NCBI RefSeq assembly: GCF_006438925.1
Contig: NZ_RCZA01000004.1
Coordinates: 248,001-312,000 of the forward strand
DNA from: Pseudomonas mandelii
Lineage (GTDB): Bacteria; Pseudomonadota; Gammaproteobacteria; Pseudomonadales; Pseudomonadaceae
Reading direction: 5' to 3'
Length of the DNA stretch: 64,000 nt
Shown here: positions 1-8,012 of the stretch, piece after piece
Layout: each line of letters starts with the position of its first letter
Numbering within the stretch: position 1 is the first letter of the stretch
Made by a program: the position numbers and the translations under genes
The notes under the pieces: generated by a model
Seen by the model: the letters and a program-made list of their open reading frames with translations, nothing else
The model's database searches: none
Told to the model about the DNA's origin: nothing

Positions 1-1
1 T

Positions 2-49
2 CGACCCACACACCCGCGAACCCAGGCCTTTCTCAGCCGCGTGCTGTGA
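2..49 (+). CDS. C-terminal tail of an ABC transporter ATP-binding protein (partial)
   Basis: The first 49 bases read in one frame as RPTHPRTQAFLSRVL followed by TGA. This ending resembles the C-terminus of polar amino-acid ABC transporter ATPases of the GlnQ/HisP type, which commonly end in a His-x-Arg-Thr-x-x-Phe-Leu stretch. Only 15 residues are visible, so the family call rests on that short ending and on its same-strand position before a gamma-glutamyltransferase gene. The rest of the gene lies outside the window. Confidence 0.45.
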   Translation, partial: RPTHPRTQAFLSRVL

Positions 50-134
50 CCTTTTCAGTCGGGCCTTTGATCACTCGGGGAATGGAACCGGATCACATCC
101 GGCCAGTGAATCTTTGTTTGGAAGATCTTTTGCC

Positions 135-1745
135 ATGTTGAAATTTTCTGCCCACGAATATCCCTATCCGTCGCAACGTCAGAGTGTGTTTGCCCGCCGT
201 GGCATGGTCGCGGCTTCACAGCCACTGGCCGCCGAAGCCGGCATCGAAATCATGCGCAACGGCGGTAATGCCATTGATGCCGCGATCGCCACGGCGGCGG
301 CTCTGACGGTGGTTGAACCCACCGGTTGCGGCTTGGGTGGCGACGCCTTTGCCCTGGTCTGGAGCAAAGGCCAATTGCACGGACTGAACGGCAACGGCCA
401 TGCGCCGGCAGCGCTGACTATCGATGCAGTCAAGGCGTGTGGTCACGAGCAGATGCCGCTTTATGGCTGGACGCCGGTCACGGTGCCCGGATGCCCTTCT
501 GCCTGGGCGGAGTTGTCCAAACGGTTCGGCAAGCTGCCCTTTGCCGAGTTGCTGCAGCCCGCCATCAGTCTGGCCCGGGATGGTTTTCCACTGTCACCGG
601 TGGTCGCTCAACAATGGCAGACCGCTCTGGATGAATTCAGCCCCCATCGAGACCCAGTGCTCGACGTCTGGTTCGATACCTTCCTGATCGAGGGCCGTGC
701 ACCCAAGGCCGGTGAACTGTTCCGTAACCCGGCGCAAGCCCGAACGCTGGAAGAACTGGCGAACAGCGCTTGCGAAAGCCTCTACCGCGGCGACCTGGCT
801 CAGCGTCTGGATGCCCATTCCCGCGCCACCGGCGGTTACCTGCGAGCCAGCGACCTGCAGGACTATCGCGCCCAATGGGTGGATCCGATCAGCATCAACT
901 ACCGCGGCTACGATGTGTGGGAAATCCCCCCGAGCGGGCAAGGACTGGTGGCCCTGATGACCCTGAAAATCCTTCAGGGCTTTGACTTCGATCACCGGGA
1001 TAGCCAGCAGACCTGGCATCGTCAGTTGGAAGCCATGAAGCTGGCCTACAGCGACGGCCTGCATTACATCACCGATCCGCTGCACATGCGTGTGGCCGTG
1101 GCTGACCTTCTCAGCGATGCCTACAGCAGCCAACGTCGCGAACAGATCACTGATCGGGCGCGTGAACCCAATCCCGGCGATCCCCACGCTAGCGGCACGG
1201 TGTACCTGGCCACGGCGGACGCGGAGGGCAATATGGTGTCCTTCATCCAGAGCAACTACCACGGCTTTGGTTCCGGTGTAGTACTGCCAGACAGCGGCAT
1301 CGCCTTGCAGAACCGGGGACAGGAGTTCAGTCTCGATCCCGACCATGCCAACTGCCTGGCACCGGGCAAAAAAACCTTTCACACCATCATTCCCGGTTTC
1401 ATCAGTAAAGGCGACGCGCCGGTGGGACCGTTTGGCGTCATGGGAGGCTACATGCAGCCCCAAGGTCATGTGCAGGTGGTCATGAATCTGGTGGATTTCG
1501 GTCTCAACCCCCAAGCCGCGCTGGACGCTCCGCGGTGGCAATGGCTAGGGGATATGAAGGTCGGCATCGAACACGGGGCGTCTCGGGACTTGGCCGCTTC
1601 GCTGGCACGGCGTGGACACCAGATTCAGGTTGATTGCGACCTGATCAATTACGGCCGAGGGCAGATCATTATCCGTGACCCGGACACCGGTGTGCTATGC
1701 GGCGGCACCGAGCCGCGAGCCGATTCCCATATCGCCGTGTGGTAA
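135..1745 (+). CDS. gamma-glutamyltransferase family protein
   Basis: This is an Ntn-hydrolase of the gamma-glutamyltranspeptidase family, which hydrolyses or transfers gamma-glutamyl groups from glutathione-like compounds. The N-terminal half has the family's GGNAIDAAIATAAAL and GCGLGGDAF motifs. The probable autoprocessing nucleophile is Thr355 (in SGTVYLATAD), which would start the small subunit; GGYMQPQGH lies near the C-terminus. ATG at 135 was chosen because GGAAG lies about 10 bases upstream, whereas the in-frame TTG at 114 has no ribosome site. There is no clear signal peptide, unlike classical periplasmic Ggt, so the protein may be cytoplasmic and its substrate may not be glutathione. 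At about 536 residues it is near family length. The preceding ABC ATPase tail suggests a link to peptide or amino-acid uptake. Confidence 0.85.
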   Translation: MLKFSAHEYPYPSQRQSVFARRGMVAASQPLAAEAGIEIMRNGGNAIDAAIATAAALTVVEPTGCGLGGDAFALVWSKGQLHGLNGNGHAPAALTIDAVKACGHEQMPLYGWTPVTVPGCPSAWAELSKRFGKLPFAELLQPAISLARDGFPLSPVVAQQWQTALDEFSPHRDPVLDVWFDTFLIEGRAPKAGELFRNPAQARTLEELANSACESLYRGDLAQRLDAHSRATGGYLRASDLQDYRAQWVDPISINYRGYDVWEIPPSGQGLVALMTLKILQGFDFDHRDSQQTWHRQLEAMKLAYSDGLHYITDPLHMRVAVADLLSDAYSSQRREQITDRAREPNPGDPHASGTVYLATADAEGNMVSFIQSNYHGFGSGVVLPDSGIALQNRGQEFSLDPDHANCLAPGKKTFHTIIPGFISKGDAPVGPFGVMGGYMQPQGHVQVVMNLVDFGLNPQAALDAPRWQWLGDMKVGIEHGASRDLAASLARRGHQIQVDCDLINYGRGQIIIRDPDTGVLCGGTEPRADSHIAVW

Positions 1746-1763
1746 CCGGCCGCTGAAAACAAG

Positions 1764-1788
1764 AAAAGAGACCTCGGTCTCTTTTTTT
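1764..1788. terminator. bidirectional rho-independent terminator
   Basis: A 7-bp stem (AGAGACC / GGTCTCT) with a 2-base loop is flanked by an A-rich run on the left and seven T on the right. It lies between the convergent ends of the gamma-glutamyltransferase gene and the MFS gene and can serve both strands. Confidence 0.8.
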
Positions 1789-1810
1789 GTTTCTGCGGCA
1801 GGCGGCGCGG

Positions 1811-3046
1811 TCAGGGTTTGTCCGTGACCGGGGTTGCCGTCCTCAGTTCGGGCACAGTCTGCGGGGCCGATCGGACAATCACGCTGATGATGGTCAGTGC
1901 TGCAATCACCAACCCAGGTGAAGTCGCCAGTAACACCCCAGTGGTGCCGGCACCGGCCGCCAGTATCTGCCCCGCAGCCAAGGGACCGGCTACCGACCCA
2001 AGGCGGCCGACGGCCACCGCGGCGCCGACGCCGGTGGCACGTACCGAGGTGGGGTACGACGGTGGTGCCAAGGCGTAAAGCACCAGCTGCGCGGCCATCA
2101 CAAACAACCCTGCGCAAAACCCGGCGATGGCCATGGGGACGATGCCCACCGACAAGCCGACCCCGGCCAGCGCTGCCAGCAATGCGGCGTATACGAACAG
2201 CACCACCTTGACGCCGTTGCAGCGATCCAGCAGCAACCCGCCAAGTAGCGAGCCGAGGGCGCCGCCGATGTTGAACAGCATCTGCACCAGGCCAGCCTCG
2301 CCTTTGCTGAAACCTTGTTCCAGCAGCAGTGATGGCAGCCAGTTGAGCAACATATACATCACGGTCAGGGTGAAGAAGTAGCTAAGCCACAACGCCAAGG
2401 TGACGCGGGCCCGGTCTTCGCCGAATAACGCTTGGCCGGTTGAAGCGCGGGCCACGGTGACGGTGCCTTGTTGCTGGCGAAAGGCGCTGGACTCGGGCAA
2501 CAACAGGATCATCAGCGGCACCACCAGCAACGGCGCGAGCCCGCCGATGATGAAGGTCGTCTGCCAATGCTCGGTGAAGAGCATGGCGACCACCGCCGCC
2601 AATGCGCCGCCCAACGGCACGCCGGCATACATGATGCTGATCGCGGTGCCACGACGTTGCTCACCCACGGCCTCGGCACACAGAGCAATCAGATTGGGCA
2701 GGGCGGCGCCCAGGCCCAGGCCAGTCATGAAGCGAGCCAGTAGCAGGCCAGAGAAACTGCTGACGTAGGCGGTGCTGAGGGAGAACACACCGAACAGCAG
2801 CACCGCTGCGATGAGGATTTTCTTGCGGCCGATACGATCGGCAATCCAGCCGCCGAAAAAGGCGCCCGGCAGCAAACCGATAATTCCGGCGCTGAATACC
2901 CAGCCCATCGATTTCGGGTCCAGGGCAAAGGTCTGGCGCAGGCCCGAGGCGGCGGTACCGGCAGCTTGCAGGTCGAAACCTTCGATCAATGCAACGATAA
3001 AACACAGGGCAATGGTCAGCGTCGTGCGACGTGATGGGGTGTCCAT
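1811..3046 (-). CDS. MhpT-like MFS aromatic acid transporter
   Basis: This is a 12-TM major facilitator of the aromatic acid:H+ symporter group. The first helix, TIALCFIVALIEGFDLQAAG, and the loop motif GGWIADRIGRKK closely resemble MhpT, the 3-(3-hydroxyphenyl)propionate transporter, as does the stretch GLGLGAALPNLIAL. ATG at 3046 was chosen because GAGG lies 6 bases upstream; longer in-frame starts overlap that ribosome site or lack one. The product is about 411 residues, normal for the family. It lies divergent from an OprD-type porin and next to the ferulate genes, so a ferulate-, coumarate- or vanillate-type acid is the likely substrate (inference). Confidence 0.85.
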   Translation of the reverse strand: MDTPSRRTTLTIALCFIVALIEGFDLQAAGTAASGLRQTFALDPKSMGWVFSAGIIGLLPGAFFGGWIADRIGRKKILIAAVLLFGVFSLSTAYVSSFSGLLLARFMTGLGLGAALPNLIALCAEAVGEQRRGTAISIMYAGVPLGGALAAVVAMLFTEHWQTTFIIGGLAPLLVVPLMILLLPESSAFRQQQGTVTVARASTGQALFGEDRARVTLALWLSYFFTLTVMYMLLNWLPSLLLEQGFSKGEAGLVQMLFNIGGALGSLLGGLLLDRCNGVKVVLFVYAALLAALAGVGLSVGIVPMAIAGFCAGLFVMAAQLVLYALAPPSYPTSVRATGVGAAVAVGRLGSVAGPLAAGQILAAGAGTTGVLLATSPGLVIAALTIISVIVRSAPQTVPELRTATPVTDKP

Positions 3047-3381
3047 GGCGAACCTCATTATTGTTTTTGTTGGTGTGCTGACGGATGAGCGCGAGCCTGT
3101 TCTCACGAGGCGATGACAGGTCTCAAATAAGATTAACAAAGATAACTAAAAAATGAATACTCAAAATTGTTTGCTGAAAAAACAGCATTAAACCTATTTA
3201 AATCAATTAGATGACATCTACATAAAGATAAATTATGAAAATAGATAACAATATTAATGTTCGTTTATCGATCACTTACGGTTGACGCCACGCCAGGCTG
3301 TTTTCATTCTCTGGCCGCAGATCTCCGGGATAACCCCAACGATCCCGTTCAAAAAACAACAACAATAAGTGGACATCGAAC
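3047..3381. promoter_or_regulatory. AT-rich divergent promoter region between MFS and porin genes
   Basis: This 335-base gap is much more AT-rich than its surroundings, especially 3120-3260. It must hold the promoters for the divergent MFS and porin genes. A TCA-ATTAGA-TGA element at 3203-3214 resembles half of the TCAATTAA repeat found before ech at 5369, so the same MarR regulator may act here. That link is weak. Confidence 0.4.
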
Positions 3382-4692
3382 ATGCCAAACCTTCCTTGGG
3401 ACGCCCTTGTGGCGGATTCAACCTTACCTGTTCGCTCACGCTACCTGGCTTTGCTGGGCCTGAGTTTGATTGCGCCATCGGCGCTGGCTGACGGCTTCAT
3501 CGATGACAGTCACGGCACCTTGACCTTGCGTAATTACTACCTGGATCGGGATTACAAGGACGACGGAGCGAAAACCGCGGCCCGGGAATGGGCTCAGGGT
3601 TTCATCATGAATGTGGAGTCGGGCTTTACCCCGGGGACCGTCGGCTTCGGCCTGGACGCCCGTGGGTTGATGGGGGTCAAGCTGGACTCGGCGCCGGACC
3701 GCAGCGGCACCGAGTTGCTGCCGGTGTCCAGCAGCGACAAGCGTGCGGCGGACGAGTATTCGCGCCTGGCCATGACTGCCAAGATGCGTGTTGCCCAGAC
3801 CACGGTGAAAACCGGCGACGTGTCGATCTTCCTGCCATTCGCTTTCGCCAGCCCGTCGCGGCTGCTGCCGCAGACTTTTCGCGGCACCACGCTCAGCTCA
3901 AAGGACATCGAAGGACTGACCGTCAACACCGGCTACATCGACCGCATCAACAAGCGTGATTCCACCGACTACCAGCCAATGAGCATCGCTTCGCCAAACC
4001 GGCGTTTCAACGGCGCGGCCACCTCATCGCACATGGCCTATGTCGGCGGCGATTACCAGGTGAACAAGGACCTCAGCCTGCGCGTGTATCACGCCGAAGT
4101 GGCGGACCTGTATCAGCAGAACACCCTGGCGTTGCTGCACACGCTGCAGGTGGGCGAGGGCACGCTGACCAGCGACCTGCGCAGTTTTTTCAGCGATGAA
4201 GACGGCAGCGCCAAGGCCGGCAAAGTGGACAACCGCAACCTCTCGGCGCTGTTTGGCTATCGCTTTGGCGGCCATCGTTTGAGCCTTGGCTATATGCACG
4301 CCAGTGGCGACACGGCGACGCCCTATGTGTCAGGCACCGAGTTGATGGGCATGAGCGAGCTGACCATGAGTTCGGATTTTCTCAATGCCAAGGAGCGAAC
4401 CTGGCAGGCAATGTACGACTATGACTTCGCTGCCGCCGGGGTGCCCGGCCTGAAGAGCCGCCTGCGTTATGTGCGCGGTGACCATATCGAACTGGCGGCA
4501 TTGAATGCCGACGACCGCAAGGAGCGGGAGTTCCAGATGGAGCTGGGGTATGTGATCCAGAGTGGTCCGCTGAAGAATGTCGGGCTGATGGCGCGCAAGT
4601 CGATCTATCGCAACGACTTCCCCGCCGGCGCGGCGTTTCGCGATGAAAACCAGACGCGCTTTCTGGTGCTCTACACCGTGCCGATCTGGTAA
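3382..4692 (+). CDS. OprD family outer-membrane porin
   Basis: This is an 18-strand-type OprD porin for passive uptake of small carboxylates across the outer membrane. A hydrophobic leader (about residues 14-36) ends in SALA. The mature protein begins DGFIDDSHGTLTLRNYYLDR, the standard OprD start, and ends with an aromatic C-terminal residue after alternating strands. The length of 436 residues is typical. Its place between an MhpT-like transporter and the ferulate operon suggests an aromatic-acid channel of the OpdK/vanillate type. The exact start is uncertain because the first residues before the leader are not hydrophobic. Confidence 0.9.
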   Translation: MPNLPWDALVADSTLPVRSRYLALLGLSLIAPSALADGFIDDSHGTLTLRNYYLDRDYKDDGAKTAAREWAQGFIMNVESGFTPGTVGFGLDARGLMGVKLDSAPDRSGTELLPVSSSDKRAADEYSRLAMTAKMRVAQTTVKTGDVSIFLPFAFASPSRLLPQTFRGTTLSSKDIEGLTVNTGYIDRINKRDSTDYQPMSIASPNRRFNGAATSSHMAYVGGDYQVNKDLSLRVYHAEVADLYQQNTLALLHTLQVGEGTLTSDLRSFFSDEDGSAKAGKVDNRNLSALFGYRFGGHRLSLGYMHASGDTATPYVSGTELMGMSELTMSSDFLNAKERTWQAMYDYDFAAAGVPGLKSRLRYVRGDHIELAALNADDRKEREFQMELGYVIQSGPLKNVGLMARKSIYRNDFPAGAAFRDENQTRFLVLYTVPIW

Positions 4693-4749
4693 GCCGTTTC
4701 ACTTGTAATGAATCCGGCCGCTCCCCAGGAGCGCGCCGGCGTTCGCGTT

Positions 4750-5238
4750 TCAGGCCTGATAGACCTTTTTCAGCAACCTGAGCAGTTCTTCGCGTTCCTG
4801 GCTGTCGAGAGCGGACGTGGCATCCATGTCGCTCTCGGCGGCAATCAGCTTCAACTCCTTGAGTAGCGTCTCGCCGGTCTTGCTCAGGAATATCCCATAG
4901 GAGCGTTTGTCCGGTTTACAGCGTACCCGTACCGCGAGCGCGCGCTCTTCGAGTTTGTTAAGCAGCGGCACCACTTGGGGCGGTTCGATAGCCAGGGCTT
5001 TGGCCAGGTCGGACTGCATCAGCCCGGGGTTCTGCTCGATGATCGCCAGTGCCGAGAACTGCGCGGGCCGCAAGTCGTGGGCCGCAAGTCGGCTGATCAG
5101 ATTCTGGAACAGTTTCAACTGGGCTCGGCGCATGGCGTAACCGATCAGTTCGTCCAATGCGGAGTCCATGGGCGCCTTAATTTCGACGTCGTCGGCCAGG
5201 GCTTCGGGGGCAGCGACATTTTTGGACGACTTGGCCAT
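4750..5238 (-). CDS. MarR family repressor of the ferulate operon
   Basis: This 162-residue protein has a MarR-type winged helix. The recognition-helix region runs LRPAQFSALAIIEQNPGLMQ to SDLAKALAIEPPQVVPLLNKLE, followed by a wing around KPDKRSYGIFLSKTG. It is divergent from ech, with a perfect inverted repeat in the shared gap. Family knowledge: MarR-type FerC/FerR proteins repress ferulate genes and are released by feruloyl-CoA or similar CoA thioesters. The assignment here is from position and fold. The N-terminal 20 residues are Ala/Lys-rich and probably disordered. Confidence 0.85.
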   Translation of the reverse strand: MAKSSKNVAAPEALADDVEIKAPMDSALDELIGYAMRRAQLKLFQNLISRLAAHDLRPAQFSALAIIEQNPGLMQSDLAKALAIEPPQVVPLLNKLEERALAVRVRCKPDKRSYGIFLSKTGETLLKELKLIAAESDMDATSALDSQEREELLRLLKKVYQA

Positions 5239-5368
5239 TGCGGGAAAATCCCTCGGGTTTCAGGTTAATAAAGGTATCTAGTTTGACGAGGTTGGACAGG
5301 AATAGCTACGTCAGGAGCCTAACACGGCGCCTTTCAATGAGCTCGACGGCGAAAAATATTTGGTTAAT

Positions 5369-5387
5369 TCAATTAATAGTTAATTGA
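5369..5387. promoter_or_regulatory. candidate MarR operator upstream of ech
   Basis: A perfect inverted repeat, TCAATTAA-TAG-TTAATTGA, lies in the gap between the marR-type gene and ech. Its right arm overlaps a TTGACA -35 element, the arrangement expected for a repressor site. A 19-bp AT-rich palindrome fits MarR-family binding. Confidence 0.7.
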
Positions 5388-5412
5388 CATAACTAAATTG
5401 TCGGTTTAGTTT
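5384..5412 (+). promoter_or_regulatory. candidate sigma-70 promoter of ech
   Basis: TTGACA at 5384-5389 is a perfect -35 hexamer. A weak -10 (TAGTTT, 5407-5412) follows 17 bases later. The -35 lies inside the inverted repeat at 5369-5387, so repressor binding would block polymerase. Confidence 0.5.
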
Positions 5413-5449
5413 TTACCCATCGTCAAGCCAAGAACAAGAGAGCATCACC

Positions 5450-6280
5450 ATGAGCAATTACGAAGGTCGCTGGACAACCGTCAAAGTGGAAATCGAGGAA
5501 GGCATCGCGTGGGTCATCCTCAACCGCCCGGAAAAACGCAACGCCATGAGCCCGACTCTGAATCGCGAGATGATCGACGTTCTGGAAACTCTGGAGCAGG
5601 ATCCGGACGCGGGCGTACTGGTGCTGACCGGTGCGGGCGAAGCCTGGACCGCAGGCATGGACCTCAAGGAATACTTCCGTGAAGTGGACGCCGGCCCGGA
5701 AATCCTTCAGGAAAAAATCCGTCGCGAAGCCTCTCAATGGCAATGGAAACTGCTGCGCATGTACGCCAAGCCGACCATCGCCATGGTCAACGGCTGGTGC
5801 TTTGGTGGTGGTTTCAGCCCACTGGTGGCCTGTGACCTGGCGATCTGCGCCGATGAAGCCACCTTCGGCCTGTCGGAAATCAACTGGGGCATTCCGCCGG
5901 GCAACCTGGTGAGCAAGGCCATGGCCGACACCGTGGGCCATCGCCAGTCGCTGTACTACATCATGACCGGCAAGACCTTTGATGGGCAAAAAGCCGCCGA
6001 GATGGGCCTGGTCAACGAGAGCGTGCCCCTGGCGCAACTGCGTGACGTGACTATCGAACTGGCGCGTAATCTGTTGGAGAAGAATCCGGTGGTGCTGCGC
6101 GCGGCCAAGCATGGCTTCAAGCGTTGCCGCGAACTCACCTGGGAGCAGAACGAAGATTACCTGTACGCCAAGCTCGATCAGTCGCGCCTGCTGGACACCG
6201 AAGGTGGCCGCGAGCAGGGCATGAAGCAGTTCCTCGACGACAAGAGCATCAAGCCCGGTTTGCAGACTTACAAGCGCTGA
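5450..6280 (+). CDS. ech: p-hydroxycinnamoyl-CoA hydratase/lyase (feruloyl-CoA hydratase/lyase)
   Basis: This crotonase-fold enzyme hydrates feruloyl-CoA and cleaves the product to vanillin plus acetyl-CoA; coumaroyl- and caffeoyl-CoA are also used by the family. The protein has 276 residues, as in Pseudomonas Ech/HCHL. Visible landmarks are NRPEKRNAMSP near residue 25, the oxyanion-hole region AGMDLKEYF, the NGWCFGGGFSPLVACDLA block and the catalytic-Glu region GLSEINWGIPPGN. ATG at 5450 follows an AAGAGAG purine run. It is the first gene of the operon with vdh, fcs and the thiolase gene, under the divergent MarR gene. Confidence 0.95.
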   Translation: MSNYEGRWTTVKVEIEEGIAWVILNRPEKRNAMSPTLNREMIDVLETLEQDPDAGVLVLTGAGEAWTAGMDLKEYFREVDAGPEILQEKIRREASQWQWKLLRMYAKPTIAMVNGWCFGGGFSPLVACDLAICADEATFGLSEINWGIPPGNLVSKAMADTVGHRQSLYYIMTGKTFDGQKAAEMGLVNESVPLAQLRDVTIELARNLLEKNPVVLRAAKHGFKRCRELTWEQNEDYLYAKLDQSRLLDTEGGREQGMKQFLDDKSIKPGLQTYKR

Positions 6281-6409
6281 ATTGCAGCGTTGAAATCAAG
6301 GCGAGCTGGCCGGGCGATCGAGCGTCCGCCAGCTGTTCGCTTCGGCGCCTCGGCGCTACTGTGAACCCCTCGAACGTATTCCCGATAAAGACAATAAAGA
6401 GGAATCACC

Positions 6410-7858
6410 ATGCTGGACGTGCCCCTGCTGATTGGCGGCCAGTCGTGCCCCGCCCGAGACGGTCGAACTTTCGAACGGCGTAATCCGGTGACCGGTGAAG
6501 TTGTGTCGCGCGTTGCCGCCGCCACCCTGGAAGATGCCGATGCTGCGGTCGCCGCGGCCAAAGCGGCATTCCCCGCCTGGGCGGCCCTGGCCCCCAACGA
6601 GCGACGTACCCGGTTGCTGCGCGCGGCTGAGCAGTTGCAGGCCCGCAGCGCGGAGTTCATCGCGGCGGCCGGCGAGACCGGTGCCATGGCCAACTGGTAC
6701 GGTTTCAATGTGCACCTGGCGTCCAACATGCTGCGCGAAGCCGCGTGCATGACCACCCAGATCACCGGCGAAATCATTCCCTCCGATGTGCCCGGCAGCT
6801 TCGCCATGGCCTTGCGTCAACCCTGCGGCGTGGTGCTGGGCATCGCGCCCTGGAACGCGCCGGTGATCCTCGCCACTCGCGCTATCGCCATGCCGTTGGC
6901 CTGCGGCAACACCGTGGTGCTCAAGGCGTCGGAACTGAGCCCGGCGGTGCACCGGCTGATCGGTCAAGTGTTGCAAGACGCCGGCCTCGGTGATGGCGTG
7001 GTCAACGTCATCAGCAACGCGCCCCAGGATGCCGCGGCGATTGTTGAACGGCTGATCGCCAACCCGGCGGTGCGTCGGGTCAACTTCACCGGTTCGACCC
7101 ATGTTGGGCGCATCGTCGGCGAACTGTCGGCGCGTCATCTCAAACCGGCGTTACTGGAGCTGGGAGGCAAGGCGCCGTTCCTGGTGCTGGAGGATGCCGA
7201 CCTGGATGCAGCGGTGGAGGCGGCGGCCTTTGGCGCCTTCTTTAATCAGGGCCAGATTTGCATGTCCACCGAGCGCCTGATTGTCGATGCCAAAGTGGCC
7301 GATGACTTTGTCGCCAGGCTGGCGGCGAAGATCGCCACCTTGCCCGCGGGCAATCCGAATGCCGAAGGTTCGGTCCTCGGTTCTCTGGTGGACAGCAATG
7401 CCGGTGAACGCATCAAACTGTTGATCGACGATGCCCTCGATAAGGGCGCAACCCTGGTTGCGGGTGGTCAGCTGGAGGGCAGCATTCTGCAGCCGACCTT
7501 GCTCGACGGCGTTACCGATGCCATGCGTCTGTACCGCGAAGAATCCTTTGGCCCGGTGGCGGTGGTACTACGAGGCGAGGGCGATGAAGAGCTGTTGCAC
7601 TTGGCCAACGATTCCGAATTCGGCTTGTCGGCGGCGATCTTCAGTCGCGACACCAGCCGCGCTCTGGCCTTGGCTCAGCGGGTCGAATCGGGTATCTGCC
7701 ATATCAACGGCCCGACCGTGCACGACGAGGCGCAGATGCCCTTCGGCGGAGTCAAGTCCAGCGGCTATGGCAGTTTTGGCGGCAAGGCGTCCATCGAGCA
7801 CTTCACTCAGTTACGTTGGGTGACCTTGCAGAACGGACCGCGGCACTACCCGATCTGA
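6410..7858 (+). CDS. vdh: vanillin dehydrogenase
   Basis: This NAD(P)-dependent aldehyde dehydrogenase oxidises vanillin to vanillate, the step after Ech. The 482-residue protein has the family's catalytic glutamate in LELGGKAPF and nucleophilic cysteine in NQGQICMSTERL. The nucleotide-binding region FTGSTHVGRIVG precedes them. Length and motifs match Pseudomonas Vdh. A purine-rich ribosome site (AAAGAGGAA) precedes the ATG. The 129-base gap from ech and same-strand order place it in the ech operon. Confidence 0.93.
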   Translation: MLDVPLLIGGQSCPARDGRTFERRNPVTGEVVSRVAAATLEDADAAVAAAKAAFPAWAALAPNERRTRLLRAAEQLQARSAEFIAAAGETGAMANWYGFNVHLASNMLREAACMTTQITGEIIPSDVPGSFAMALRQPCGVVLGIAPWNAPVILATRAIAMPLACGNTVVLKASELSPAVHRLIGQVLQDAGLGDGVVNVISNAPQDAAAIVERLIANPAVRRVNFTGSTHVGRIVGELSARHLKPALLELGGKAPFLVLEDADLDAAVEAAAFGAFFNQGQICMSTERLIVDAKVADDFVARLAAKIATLPAGNPNAEGSVLGSLVDSNAGERIKLLIDDALDKGATLVAGGQLEGSILQPTLLDGVTDAMRLYREESFGPVAVVLRGEGDEELLHLANDSEFGLSAAIFSRDTSRALALAQRVESGICHINGPTVHDEAQMPFGGVKSSGYGSFGGKASIEHFTQLRWVTLQNGPRHYPI

Positions 7859-8012
7859 GCAGTCGTCGCACCGTTGGGTGACGAACGTTTGAGAGCGATC
7901 GTCGCCCGCGTGCAGGCCAGACATAACAATAACGAGGCTGCAGTCGCAGGCTGCCATGCCCCGGTGAACGCATTTCTGCGAGCCGTGGTGTGCCTTGATG
8001 GAGAACAAGCAC

